Source: Ectopseudomonas khazarica
GTDB taxonomy: Bacteria > Pseudomonadota > Gammaproteobacteria > Pseudomonadales > Pseudomonadaceae
Assembly: GCF_004521985.1 (NCBI RefSeq)
Contig: NZ_SBHZ01000014.1
Coordinates: 1 to 64,000, forward strand
DNA: 64,000 nucleotides
Reading direction: 5' to 3'
Shown: positions 15,218 to 24,572 of the stretch, in pieces
How the letters are laid out: every line of letters begins with the position of its first letter
Numbering within the stretch: the first letter of the stretch is position 1
Program-made: the position numbers and the translations under genes
The notes under the pieces: generated by a model
What the model was told of the DNA's origin: nothing
Seen by the model: the letters and a program-made list of their open reading frames with translations, nothing else
Databases searched by the model: none

Positions 15218-16471
15218 ATGAGTCAAAGCAACACCGCTTCCCCTTCTCTCCTTGCGCGCGTGCCGCTGTGGCAGCAGATTCTCGTCGGCCTGGTACTCGG
15301 CGTCGTCGTCGGCATGCTGTACAAGCCGGGTGCACTGGCGCTGGCCCCGGTCGGCGCACTGTTCCTCAACGCGATCAAGATGCTCATCGTGCCGCTGGTG
15401 TTCATCTCGCTGGTGGCGGGCATCACCGCCATGAGCGACAGCGCCAAGCTCGGCCGCATCAGCGTCAAGACCATCGCCATCTACCTGATCACCACCGCCT
15501 TCGCGGTGAGCATCGGCCTGGCGTTCGGCACCCTGTTCAGCCCCGGCGAGGGCATGCACATGGTCGCCAGCGGCAGCGCAGAGGCCAAGCAGGCGCCGTC
15601 GCTGGTGCAGATCTTGGTGGGCCTGGTGCCGACCAACCCGGTGACCGCCTTCGCCGAAGGCAACATCCTGCAGATCATCGTTTTCGCCATCGCCCTGGGC
15701 GTGAGCATGAACCTGGTCGGCGAGAAGGCCGCACCGGCGATTCGCCTGTTCGACAGCCTGGCCGAGGTGCTCTACAAGCTCACCGATCTGGTGATGCGCT
15801 TCGCGCCCATCGGCGTGTTCGCGCTGATCGCCGGGGTGGTGGCTTCCCACGGTATCGAGGTGCTGCTGCCCCTGGCCGGTGTGATCGGTGTGATCTACCT
15901 GGCCAGCATCGCCCACATGCTGCTGGTCTACGGCAGCCTGATCGGTGTCCTGGCGCGCCTCAGCCCGTTGCGTTTCTTCCGTGGCATCGCGCCGGCGCTG
16001 GCGGTGGCCTTCAGCACCTCGAGCAGTTCCGGCACGCTGCCGGTGTCCATCGAGTGCGCGCGCAAGAACCTCGGTGTATCCCAGGGCGTGGCCGGTTTCG
16101 TGCTGCCGGTGGGCGCCACTATCAACATGGACGGCACCGCGATCTACCAGGGTGTGCTGGCGCTGTTCATCGCCCAGGCCTTCGGCATCGACCTGAGCGC
16201 CGGCCAGTACCTGATGATCATCCTCACCGCGACCCTGGCCTCGGTGGGCACCGCCGGCATCCCCGGCGCGGGCCTGATCATGCTCGGCCTGGTGCTGAGT
16301 TCCGTGGGCCTGCCGCTGGAAGGCGTGGCGCTGATCGCGGGGATCGACCGCATCCTCGACATGGCCCGCACCACGGTGAACGTCACGGGCGACCTGATGA
16401 CCACCGCCCTGGTCGCGCGCAGCGAGAACGAACTGGATCGCGACGTCTACAACAGCGACAACGAGGCTTGA
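15218..16471 (+). CDS. Dicarboxylate/amino-acid:cation symporter (DAACS, GltP/DctA type)
   Basis: 417 residues with the DAACS fold: about eight membrane helices plus two re-entrant loops. Key motifs are visible: the serine-rich HP1 tip Ser-Thr-Ser-Ser-Ser-Ser-Gly-Thr-Leu-Pro, Gly-Ala-Thr-Ile-Asn-Met-Asp-Gly-Thr-Ala (cation site) and Gly-Ile-Pro-Gly-Ala-Gly. The late Asp-Met-Ala-Arg-Thr-Thr-Val-Asn-Val-Thr-Gly-Asp motif carries the Arg and Asp that select acidic substrates, fitting glutamate, aspartate or C4-dicarboxylates. The aspA neighbour favours aspartate/glutamate uptake. The start follows GGGTGACAACCAC; upstream frame extension lacks family similarity. Confidence 0.9.
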   Translation: MSQSNTASPSLLARVPLWQQILVGLVLGVVVGMLYKPGALALAPVGALFLNAIKMLIVPLVFISLVAGITAMSDSAKLGRISVKTIAIYLITTAFAVSIGLAFGTLFSPGEGMHMVASGSAEAKQAPSLVQILVGLVPTNPVTAFAEGNILQIIVFAIALGVSMNLVGEKAAPAIRLFDSLAEVLYKLTDLVMRFAPIGVFALIAGVVASHGIEVLLPLAGVIGVIYLASIAHMLLVYGSLIGVLARLSPLRFFRGIAPALAVAFSTSSSSGTLPVSIECARKNLGVSQGVAGFVLPVGATINMDGTAIYQGVLALFIAQAFGIDLSAGQYLMIILTATLASVGTAGIPGAGLIMLGLVLSSVGLPLEGVALIAGIDRILDMARTTVNVTGDLMTTALVARSENELDRDVYNSDNEA

Positions 16472-16545
16472 TGTTCTTCGGCGTCAGGTTATCCACAACC
16501 TGGCGCATACGATTTCATAGGAGGCCTCACCAGCCTCACCCTTCA

Positions 16546-16572
16546 GGGATGGCCCAGGCCATCCCTTTTTTT
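16546..16572 (+). terminator. Rho-independent terminator after the DAACS symporter
   Basis: A 9-bp perfect stem GGGATGGCC / GGCCATCCC with a 2-base loop is followed by seven Ts. The remaining ~190 bases to the next (convergent) gene contain nothing recognisable. Confidence 0.9.
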
Positions 16573-16762
16573 GCCTGCGAACTCTGTGCGAGGCGCTCCA
16601 GCCGCGACCCAGCGCCTGAACTGCAGTTGCAGCGCAAGGCCCCAGGTCTGGGGGAGCGACCTGATTCGCGGGGCTGTGAGGATGGCCCACGCCGCCGATC
16701 GCGGATACATCCGCTGCTGCGAAACAGCGCAGCCGTGGAACGCAGCGTGCTGGCCTGGTGCT

Positions 16763-18229
16763 CTACACGCGCCAGGCCTGCCTGAGGCGCGCCACGGCGT
16801 CGACGATCTGCGTCTCGGGCACGGCGGCAAAGCCCAGCACCAGGCCGGCGCGCTCATCGTCGGGTTCCCGGCTGTCCTCCAGCCAATAGCCGCTCAGCCC
16901 GTTCATCTCCACCCCGGCGGCGTGCGCCGTATCCAGCAACTCGCGCTCGCGCATCAGGCTGTCTACCCGTACGCACAGGTGCAGCCCGGCGTTCACCTGC
17001 GGCAGCGGCGCACAGCCGGGCAGCCTGTGCGGCCAGGCCTGCAGCAGCGCATCGCGACGCGCCCGGGCGGCCTGGCGCATGCGCCGCACGTGCCGCTGGA
17101 AGTGCCCGGCGGCGATGAACTCGGCCATCACCGCCTGGGTGCCGACTTCGGAGTGGCGCATGTCCAGTGCCCGGCAACGGGCGAAGGGTTCCGCCAGTGC
17201 CGCAGGCAGCACCATGTAGCCCAGGCGCAGCGCGGGGAAGGCCAGCTTGCCGAAGGTGCCGATGTAGATCACCCGTTGCTGACGATCCAGGGCTGCCAGC
17301 GGCGCCAGGGGCGTGCCGCGGTAGCGGTACTCGCCGTCGTAGTCGTCCTCGATGATCCAGGCGTCCTCGCGCTTGGCCCACTCCAGCAGCTCCAGGCGCC
17401 GGGCAAGCGACAGGGTCACGCCTGTCGGGTACTGGTGCGAAGGGGTCAGGTAGACCAGGCGGCAGTCGTCGATGCGTTGCAGGGCCGCGACCTGCAGGCC
17501 GTCGTCGTCCACCGCCACGCCCTGCAGTTGCGCGCCGGCCAGGGCGAAGGCATGGCCGGCAGCGCGGTAGCCGGGGTTCTCCAGCGCGACCCGGTCACCC
17601 GCCTGTACCAGCAACTGGGCGCAGAGGCTGATGGCCTGCTGGGCGCCGCAGGTGATGACGATCTGCTGCGGGTCGCAGTCCAGGCCGCGCCCGGTGCGCA
17701 GGTAGGCGGCGATCAGCTGGCGCAGTTCCAGGTCGCCGGCCGGGTCGCCGTAGCCCAGTCGCGCCAGCGCGGGCTTGCGCCAGAAGCGTGCGTGCAGGCG
17801 TGCCCAGATGTCGAAGGGGAACAGGTCGAACGCCGGGACGCCGATGCGAAAGGCGCGTGGCGCACCGCTGGGCGGCACTGCCAGATGATGGCTCTGCAAG
17901 CGCTGCAGGACCGGGTTGCAAGGCAGCGCGCTGGCGCTCGGTGGCGGTGCCGGGCGGCGCGCCTCGAGTTCGGCGACGTAGGTGCCGTCGCCCACGCGCC
18001 CGGCCACGTAGCCTTCGGCATACAGCTGATCGAGCGCACGCGTCACGGTGTTGCGGGAAATGCCCAGCAACGTCGCCAGCTCGCGGCTGGCCGGCAGGCG
18101 CGTGCCGCCCGCCAGACGACCGTCGAGGATGCGTTCGCGCAGCGCCTGGTAGAGCTGGCGCGCCAGGCCACGGCCAGCCTGCAGCTGGATGCCGGAGAGG
18201 TCGAACGACAGCGGTGCGGAAGGCTTCAT
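16763..18229 (-). CDS. MocR-type (GntR/aminotransferase fusion) transcriptional regulator
   Basis: 488 residues: a GntR winged helix-turn-helix in the first ~80 (Leu-Pro-Ala-Ser-Arg-Glu-Leu-Ala, then Ser-Arg-Asn-Thr-Val-Thr-Arg-Ala) joined to a fold-type-I aminotransferase domain. The PLP pocket is intact: Asp-Asp-Tyr-Asp-Gly-Glu-Tyr-Arg-Tyr and the Schiff-base Lys in Gly-Thr-Phe-Gly-Lys-Leu-Ala-Phe-Pro. MocR regulators such as PdxR and GabR sense PLP or amino compounds. It is divergent from a PaiB-like gene with 97 bases between, so that operon is the probable target. Start chosen at Met-Lys-Pro-Ser, placing the DNA-binding domain near the N-terminus. Confidence 0.9.
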   Translation of the reverse strand: MKPSAPLSFDLSGIQLQAGRGLARQLYQALRERILDGRLAGGTRLPASRELATLLGISRNTVTRALDQLYAEGYVAGRVGDGTYVAELEARRPAPPPSASALPCNPVLQRLQSHHLAVPPSGAPRAFRIGVPAFDLFPFDIWARLHARFWRKPALARLGYGDPAGDLELRQLIAAYLRTGRGLDCDPQQIVITCGAQQAISLCAQLLVQAGDRVALENPGYRAAGHAFALAGAQLQGVAVDDDGLQVAALQRIDDCRLVYLTPSHQYPTGVTLSLARRLELLEWAKREDAWIIEDDYDGEYRYRGTPLAPLAALDRQQRVIYIGTFGKLAFPALRLGYMVLPAALAEPFARCRALDMRHSEVGTQAVMAEFIAAGHFQRHVRRMRQAARARRDALLQAWPHRLPGCAPLPQVNAGLHLCVRVDSLMRERELLDTAHAAGVEMNGLSGYWLEDSREPDDERAGLVLGFAAVPETQIVDAVARLRQAWRV

Positions 18230-18326
18230 GGCGACTGATTGGCTCCATGGAAATGATCGGTAATGGATCTTACAGCAGACCAATATCCCGCCTAGCATGG
18301 CGCTATCGCATCGGAGATAGCTGCTC

Positions 18327-18959
18327 ATGTACTGCCCCAGCGCTTTTCGCCAGGACGACCTGGCCACCCTGCACCAGCAGATTCAGGCCAGCGGCCTCGC
18401 CCTGCTCAGCAGTGCCGGCGAACAGGGGCTGCAGGCCAGCCACCTGCCGTTGCTGCTGGAGCCGCACGAAGGCGAGTTCGGCACGCTCTACGGCCACTTC
18501 GCCCGGGCCAATCCGCACTGGCGAGACCTCGCCACTGGCACCGAGGCCCTGGTGGTGTTCAGCGGCGCGGATGGCTATGTGCATCCCGGCTGGTACCCGG
18601 CCAAGGGCGAGCACGGCAAGGTGGTACCGACCTGGAACTACATCGCCGTGCATGCCTGGGGGCAGGCCGAGGTGTTCGACGACCCCGAGCGCCTGCTGCG
18701 CCTGGTCAGCCGCCTCAGCGACCGTCATGAACAGGGGCGTGCCCGGCCCTGGGCGGTGAGCGACGCGCCGCGCGCCTACATCGACGCCATGTTGCGCGCC
18801 ATCGTCGGCTTCGCCCTGCCGATCCGTCGCATCGAGGGCAAGTGGAAGCTCAGCCAGAACCGTTCGGCCGGCGACCAGGCCGGCGTGCGTGCGGGCCTGG
18901 CGGAGTCGGCCCGTGCCAGTGACCGCGAGCTGGCCCAGCAGATGAATCCAACCGACTGA
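18327..18959 (+). CDS. PaiB-type FMN-binding protein
   Basis: 210 residues matching PaiB/transcriptional-repressor FMN-binding proteins: the opening Met-Tyr-Cys-Pro-Ser-Ala-Phe, His-Leu-Pro-Leu-Leu-Leu-Glu, Gly-His-Phe-Ala-Arg-Ala-Asn, Val-Val-Phe-Ser-Gly, Tyr-Val-His-Pro-Gly-Trp-Tyr, Val-Pro-Thr-Trp-Asn-Tyr, and the C-terminal Lys-Trp-Lys-Leu-Ser-Gln-Asn-Arg. Bacillus PaiB was linked to protease and sporulation control alongside the acetyltransferase PaiA. Here two GNAT acetyltransferases follow directly, giving a PaiA/PaiB-like arrangement, probably under the divergent MocR regulator. Confidence 0.88.
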   Translation: MYCPSAFRQDDLATLHQQIQASGLALLSSAGEQGLQASHLPLLLEPHEGEFGTLYGHFARANPHWRDLATGTEALVVFSGADGYVHPGWYPAKGEHGKVVPTWNYIAVHAWGQAEVFDDPERLLRLVSRLSDRHEQGRARPWAVSDAPRAYIDAMLRAIVGFALPIRRIEGKWKLSQNRSAGDQAGVRAGLAESARASDRELAQQMNPTD

Positions 18960-18976
18960 GACACAAGGAGTGCCCA

Positions 18977-19417
18977 ATGCTCGACATTCGCCCTGTAACC
19001 GCCGACGACCATGCGGCCTGGCTGCCGCTCTGGCAGGCTTACCAGCGTTTCTATCAGGCTGACATAGCGGCCGAAACCAGCGCCGTGACCTGGCAGCGCT
19101 TTCTCGACCCGGCCGAACCGATGCACGCTGCGCTGGCCTGGCAGGAGGGCCAGGCGATCGGCCTGGTGCATTTCATCTACCACCGCAGTTGCTGGACCAG
19201 CGGCGACTACTGCTACTTGCAGGACCTCTATGTCGCCGAGCACATTCGCGGTGCCGGGATCGGGCGTGCGCTGATCGAGCACGTCTACCGCGAGGCACGG
19301 GCAGCCGGTGCCAGTCGCGTGCACTGGCTGACCCAGGAAACCAACTACCGGGGCCGCATGCTCTACGACCGCATTGGCGACCGCTCCGGCTTCATCCAGT
19401 ACAGGAAGCTCTTCTGA
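18977..19417 (+). CDS. GNAT family N-acetyltransferase (paralogue A)
   Basis: 146 residues with the GNAT fold: Ile-Arg-Pro-Val-Thr at the start, the core strand Tyr-Cys-Tyr-Leu-Gln-Asp-Leu-Tyr-Val, and the acetyl-CoA loop Arg-Gly-Ala-Gly-Ile-Gly-Arg-Ala-Leu-Ile. It ends Tyr-Arg-Lys-Leu-Phe. Substrate unknown. It sits 17 bases after the PaiB gene, and its TGA overlaps the next ATG by one base, so translation is coupled. A close paralogue lies 4.7 kb downstream; the two proteins align without gaps over nearly their whole length and share most residues. Confidence 0.85.
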   Translation: MLDIRPVTADDHAAWLPLWQAYQRFYQADIAAETSAVTWQRFLDPAEPMHAALAWQEGQAIGLVHFIYHRSCWTSGDYCYLQDLYVAEHIRGAGIGRALIEHVYREARAAGASRVHWLTQETNYRGRMLYDRIGDRSGFIQYRKLF

Positions 19418-20088
19418 TGACCACCGATCTCACCCACTGGCAACCCCGTCCGCAGCCGGACCAGCGCGTGCTGCAGGGCCGCTTCGTGCGCATCGAGGCG
19501 CTGGATGTGGCGCGTCATGGCGAGGACCTCTGGTGCGCCCTGCAGGGGCCGGATCCCGCGCTGTGGGATTACCTGCCCTACGGTCCGTTCACCGAGCGCG
19601 CCAGTTTCGACGCCTGGTTGACGGGCAATGCCGAGAGTCGCGATCCGCTGTTCTATGCCGTGATCGACCAGGCCACGGGCCGCGCCCTGGGCCTGTTCAG
19701 CTACCTGCGCATCATGGCGCTCGATGGCAGCATCGAGATTGGCCACGTCGCCTTCGGCGCGCCCATGCAGCGCACGGCCGGTGCCACCGAAGCCATCTAC
19801 CTGCTGGCGCGGCATGCCTTCGACGACCTGGGCTACCGCCGCCTGGAATGGAAGTGCGATGCGGCCAATGCCCGCTCGGAGCGGGCCGCCGAGCGCTTTG
19901 GCTTCACCCGCGAGGGCCTGTTCCGTCAGCACATGGTGCGCAAGGGGCGCAACCGCGACACCGCCTGGTTCTCCATCATCGACGGCGAGTGGCCGGGCTG
20001 CCGGACTGCGTTCCAGCTGTGGCTGGCGGCGGAGAACTTCGACGAGCGGGGCCAGCAGCGGCAGCGCCTGGAGGCGCTGCGTCGATAA
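19417..20088 (+). CDS. GNAT family N-acetyltransferase, RimJ/RimL type
   Basis: 223 residues. The layout is that of RimJ/RimL-like ribosomal or small-molecule acetyltransferases: an early Gly-Arg-Phe-Val-Arg-Ile-Glu-Ala-Leu, Ile-Glu-Ile-Gly-His-Val-Ala-Phe, Met-Gln-Arg-Thr-Ala-Gly-Ala-Thr-Glu-Ala, then Arg-Leu-Glu-Trp-Lys-Cys-Asp-Ala-Ala-Asn-Ala-Arg-Ser and Phe-Gly-Phe-Thr-Arg-Glu-Gly. It is the last gene of the PaiB-GNAT-GNAT series and starts on the stop codon of the previous gene. Confidence 0.85.
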   Translation: MTTDLTHWQPRPQPDQRVLQGRFVRIEALDVARHGEDLWCALQGPDPALWDYLPYGPFTERASFDAWLTGNAESRDPLFYAVIDQATGRALGLFSYLRIMALDGSIEIGHVAFGAPMQRTAGATEAIYLLARHAFDDLGYRRLEWKCDAANARSERAAERFGFTREGLFRQHMVRKGRNRDTAWFSIIDGEWPGCRTAFQLWLAAENFDERGQQRQRLEALRR

Positions 20089-20092
20089 GGCC

Positions 20093-20911
20093 TCATTCCA
20101 TCTCGAACAGGCCGTCACGCAGTTGCGCGCCGCTCAGGCGCTGGCGCACGTCGTCGTCGATGCGTGGGTCATCCGGTGCGTAGAGCATCAACTGGCGATA
20201 GGCGTTGACCCGGTTGATCTCGTGCCCCAGATACTGCCAGACCACGCGGGTGCAGGCCGGCGTGCGCCGGTCACCGCTGGAGACGCCGGTCTTGATGCCG
20301 TTGAGGCGGATGATGCGGCTCTTGAAGCTGGGGATCAGGATGGTCTGGCTCATCTCGTTACCGGTGAGCGACTCGTAGTCCACCAGGAACAGGCGGTCCT
20401 GCAGGAACAGCGCCGTGCCCAGGTAGCGGCAGCGCACCCAGTCCTCGCTGCCGCCGCGGGTCTGCTCCTGGCGCTCCTGGCGTTCCTGGCGCTCGAACAG
20501 GTAGTTGCCGCGCTCCTCGCGCAGGTGCACCAGTGACAGCAGCACGTGGCCGGGCACCGACATGCAGTTGGAATACTCGAAGTAGTAGCCGCAGTAGCGG
20601 TCCATCGGGCTGGCCTGACGCCGCAGGGGGGCGAACAGCTCCAGCAGGGGGTCGCTGGCGCCATGGCTGGGCGCATCACCGCTGCGTGCGCCGATCAGGC
20701 GGGCGAACTGCTCGCTCGGCATGGCCAGTTCGAACGGCTCGACGCCGAAGAAATCGCAGATGCGCTTGAGGTTGTGCGCGGTGGGCCTGCTCTGGCCCGC
20801 CAGGTAGCGATTGAACTGGGCGCGGTTGATCGCCAGCTTGCGGCACACCTCGGCGATCGAGCGGTAGTGGCTGCAGAGCAGTTTCAGGTTGCTGCCGAGG
20901 GAATCGGACAT
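20093..20911 (-). CDS. XRE-family transcriptional regulator
   Basis: 272 residues. An N-terminal lambda-repressor-like helix-turn-helix (about residues 8-60: Ser-Ile-Ala-Glu-Val-Cys-Arg-Lys-Leu-Ala-Ile-Asn-Arg-Ala-Gln-Phe-Asn-Arg-Tyr-Leu-Ala-Gly) is followed by a ~200-residue domain of unknown fold, presumably sensory. A short Arg-Gln-Glu repeat (three copies) around residue 145 reflects a 9-base tandem repeat in the DNA. It is divergent from the AGCS symporter gene with 160 bases between, so it may control that transporter. It ends 4 bases from the convergent GNAT gene. Confidence 0.8.
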   Translation of the reverse strand: MSDSLGSNLKLLCSHYRSIAEVCRKLAINRAQFNRYLAGQSRPTAHNLKRICDFFGVEPFELAMPSEQFARLIGARSGDAPSHGASDPLLELFAPLRRQASPMDRYCGYYFEYSNCMSVPGHVLLSLVHLREERGNYLFERQERQERQEQTRGGSEDWVRCRYLGTALFLQDRLFLVDYESLTGNEMSQTILIPSFKSRIIRLNGIKTGVSSGDRRTPACTRVVWQYLGHEINRVNAYRQLMLYAPDDPRIDDDVRQRLSGAQLRDGLFEME

Positions 20912-21071
20912 ATGACCGCTCCAGCTGATGCGAAAGATGCGATTCTAGCATCAACTCGCGTCAGTTCGCCGCGACCTGCGAAATTGTCCCCTGCGGCGCC
21001 TTCACCAACCATTGCGCCTCCCGCCCGGCGGGCGCATTCCCTATTCAGAACAACAAGAGAGAAAGCCTCCC

Positions 21072-22511
<1,440 letters not shown>

Positions 22512-22521
22512 GTTGATCCGG

Positions 22522-22549
22522 AAAAAAGGGGGCGAGGCCCCCTTTTTTT
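22522..22549 (+). terminator. Rho-independent terminator after the AGCS symporter
   Basis: A-run, then GGGGGC-GAG-GCCCCC, then seven Ts. The A-run before the stem makes it potentially active in both directions. Confidence 0.92.
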
Positions 22550-22645
22550 GGCCTGTCATATTAGGTGGCTGCCTGTTGAGGCCGCCACCAGGACGCCTGA
22601 AGCCCCTGCGAGGGGGTTCATGCCCGTGATTTGCGAGGAGAGCCC

Positions 22646-23635
22646 ATGGCTACCCCAGAAAGACTCCTGGTGCTGTACACCGGCGGCACCATCGGCATGC
22701 AGATGAGCGCCGACGGCCTGGCGCCGGCCTCCGGTTTCGAGGCGCGCATGCGTGACCAGCAGGCGCGCGAGGATGGCAGCGAGCTGCCGCACTGGCAGTT
22801 TCGCGAGCTGCTGCCGCTGATCGACAGCGCCAACATGAACCCTGGCCACTGGCTGGCCCTGCGCGACCTGATCGTCGAGGCCGTCGAGGCGGGTGAGCAT
22901 GACGCGGTGCTGGTGCTGCATGGCACCGATACCCTGGCCTACAGCGCGGCGGCGCTGAGCTTCCTGTTGCTGGGCTTCAACGTGCCGGTGGTGCTGACCG
23001 GCGCCATGCAGCCGGCGGGTGTCGAAGGCGGCGACGCCTGGCCCAATCTGTTCGGTGCGATGCGCGCGTTGCATCGTGGGGTGAAGCCGGGGGTGCATCT
23101 GTTCTTCGACGGCCACCTGCTGCACGGTGCACGTTGCTCGAAGCTGCGCAGCGACGCCTTCGACGCCTTCCAGGTGCTGCCCCGCGAGCGTCAGGCCGAG
23201 CGGGCGGTCATCACCGCGCGCATCGACTATCGCCAGGCTCGTCGTGCGGTGAACGTCGCCGTGTTGCCGTTGCACCCCGCCGTGCAGGCCGGGCACCTGC
23301 GAGCCCTGCTGGCGAGCGGTGTCCAGGGCCTGTTGCTGGAGTGCTACGGCAGCGGCACCGGCCCTGCCGGCGATGCCGAGCTGATGGAAGTGCTGCGCGA
23401 GGCGCACGGGCGTGGCGTGGTGCTGGCGGCGATCAGCCAGTGCGCGCAGGGCCATGTGCAGTTCGGCGTGTACGCCGCCGGCAGTCGCCTGGCCGAGGTC
23501 GGCCTGGTGTCCTGTGGCGGCATGACGCGCGAGGCTGCGCTGGGCAAGCTGTTCGCCCTGCTCGGGGCCGGCCTGCTGCAGAACGAGGTCGAGCACTGGC
23601 TGGCGCGCGATCTCTGTGGTGAGATGAACGACTGA
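22646..23635 (+). CDS. L-asparaginase, cytoplasmic type I-like
   Basis: 329 residues without a signal peptide, converting asparagine to aspartate and ammonia. Both catalytic threonine motifs are present: Leu-Tyr-Thr-Gly-Gly-Thr-Ile-Gly-Met near residue 10 and Val-Leu-His-Gly-Thr-Asp-Thr-Leu-Ala-Tyr near residue 95. Val-Leu-Thr-Gly-Ala-Met-Gln-Pro and the C-terminal Gly-Gly-Met-Thr-Arg-Glu-Ala-Ala-Leu-Gly-Lys-Leu also fit. The ATG follows GCGAGGAG. Genes for glutaminase and a RidA protein lie close by, building an amino-acid nitrogen release cluster. Confidence 0.9.
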   Translation: MATPERLLVLYTGGTIGMQMSADGLAPASGFEARMRDQQAREDGSELPHWQFRELLPLIDSANMNPGHWLALRDLIVEAVEAGEHDAVLVLHGTDTLAYSAAALSFLLLGFNVPVVLTGAMQPAGVEGGDAWPNLFGAMRALHRGVKPGVHLFFDGHLLHGARCSKLRSDAFDAFQVLPRERQAERAVITARIDYRQARRAVNVAVLPLHPAVQAGHLRALLASGVQGLLLECYGSGTGPAGDAELMEVLREAHGRGVVLAAISQCAQGHVQFGVYAAGSRLAEVGLVSCGGMTREAALGKLFALLGAGLLQNEVEHWLARDLCGEMND

Positions 23636-23660
23636 TCCACCTGCCCACAGAGGAAGGACG

Positions 23661-24104
23661 ATGAGCGTCGAGATTCGCCCCGTAGTTGCTGCCGACCACG
23701 AAGCCTGGCTGCCCCTGTGGCAGGGCTACCAGCGCTTCTACATGACCGACATACCAGCGGAAGCCAGCGCCGCCACCTGGCAGCGCTTTCTCGACCCCGC
23801 CGAGCCGATGGGCGCGGCCCTGGCCTGGCAGGGCGAGCAGGCCATCGGGCTGGTGCACTGGGTCATGCACCGCTCGACCTGGACGCTGGGCGACTACTGC
23901 TACCTGCAGGATCTGTTCGTCGCGCGTGGCCAGCGCAGCAGCGGTGTCGGCCGCCGGCTGATCCAGCATGTCTACGAGCAGGCGCGTGAAGCGGGCTGCT
24001 CGCGGGTGCACTGGCTGACGCACGAGAGCAACAGCCAGGCCAAGCTGCTCTACGAGCGCATCGGCGAACGCTCGGGCTTCGTCCAGTACCGCAAGTTGCT
24101 GTAG
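23661..24104 (+). CDS. GNAT family N-acetyltransferase (paralogue B)
   Basis: 147 residues, highly similar to the GNAT at 18977-19417. Shared blocks include Trp-Gln-Arg-Phe-Leu-Asp-Pro-Ala-Glu-Pro-Met, Gly-Asp-Tyr-Cys-Tyr-Leu-Gln-Asp-Leu, Ser-Arg-Val-His-Trp-Leu-Thr and the final Tyr-Arg-Lys-Leu. The acetyl-CoA loop is Gln-Arg-Ser-Ser-Gly-Val-Gly-Arg-Arg. Synonymous and conservative changes are spread along the gene, so this is an older duplication, not a recent one. It follows the asparaginase gene by 25 bases with its own GAGGAAGGA ribosome site. Confidence 0.87.
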   Translation: MSVEIRPVVAADHEAWLPLWQGYQRFYMTDIPAEASAATWQRFLDPAEPMGAALAWQGEQAIGLVHWVMHRSTWTLGDYCYLQDLFVARGQRSSGVGRRLIQHVYEQAREAGCSRVHWLTHESNSQAKLLYERIGERSGFVQYRKLL

Positions 24105-24111
24105 GTGGCCG

Positions 24112-24507
24112 TCATGGCCGCCTGGCGATGAAGTCGATCTCCACCCGCGCATGGCGGGCCAGGCCGGTGGTGCCGATGCAGGTACGGGCCGGGCGCCTGC
24201 CTTCGGGGAAGTAGCTGGCATACACCGCATTGAAACGCTGGTAGTCCGCGTGGAAATCGGTGAGGAAGGCGCGTGCCGAAACCACGTTCTCCAGGCCCAG
24301 GCCAAGGCCGTTCAGCACCACCAGCAGGTTGTCGAAGGTCTTGTGGGTCTGCGCCTCGATGCCCTCGGGCAGGGACGCGGACTCATCGCCCGGCTCGATG
24401 GGCAGCTGGCCGGTGACGAACACCCAGCCATCGGCTTCGCAGGCGTGGGAGAACGGCGCGACCGGTGCGGGGGCAGCGGTGAACATGTGGTACTCGGGCA
24501 TCGACAT
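24112..24507 (-). CDS. RidA family (YjgF/YER057c/UK114) protein
   Basis: 131 residues with the RidA fold: Pro-Phe-Ser-His-Ala near the N-terminus, Val-Phe-Val-Thr-Gly-Gln-Leu-Pro, Asp-Asn-Leu-Leu-Val-Val-Leu, and the C-terminal Arg-Pro-Ala-Arg-Thr-Cys-Ile-Gly in which the Arg can bind the carboxylate of imine intermediates. RidA proteins hydrolyse reactive enamines/imines formed by PLP enzymes. The start follows GGAGTGCCC and a longer frame upstream is out of family. It probably belongs with glutaminase, 65 bases upstream on the same strand. Confidence 0.85.
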   Translation of the reverse strand: MSMPEYHMFTAAPAPVAPFSHACEADGWVFVTGQLPIEPGDESASLPEGIEAQTHKTFDNLLVVLNGLGLGLENVVSARAFLTDFHADYQRFNAVYASYFPEGRRPARTCIGTTGLARHARVEIDFIARRP

Positions 24508-24572
24508 GGGCACTCCTGGTCTTCTCGATGGCCGCACGACGGTGCGGCCTGTAGCGACCATAGCCCATCGGC

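Noticed and set aside
13642..15219. 525-codon antisense frame over aspA
   Set aside because: aspA is unmistakable on the plus strand and has a terminator and ribosome site; the antisense frame has neither.
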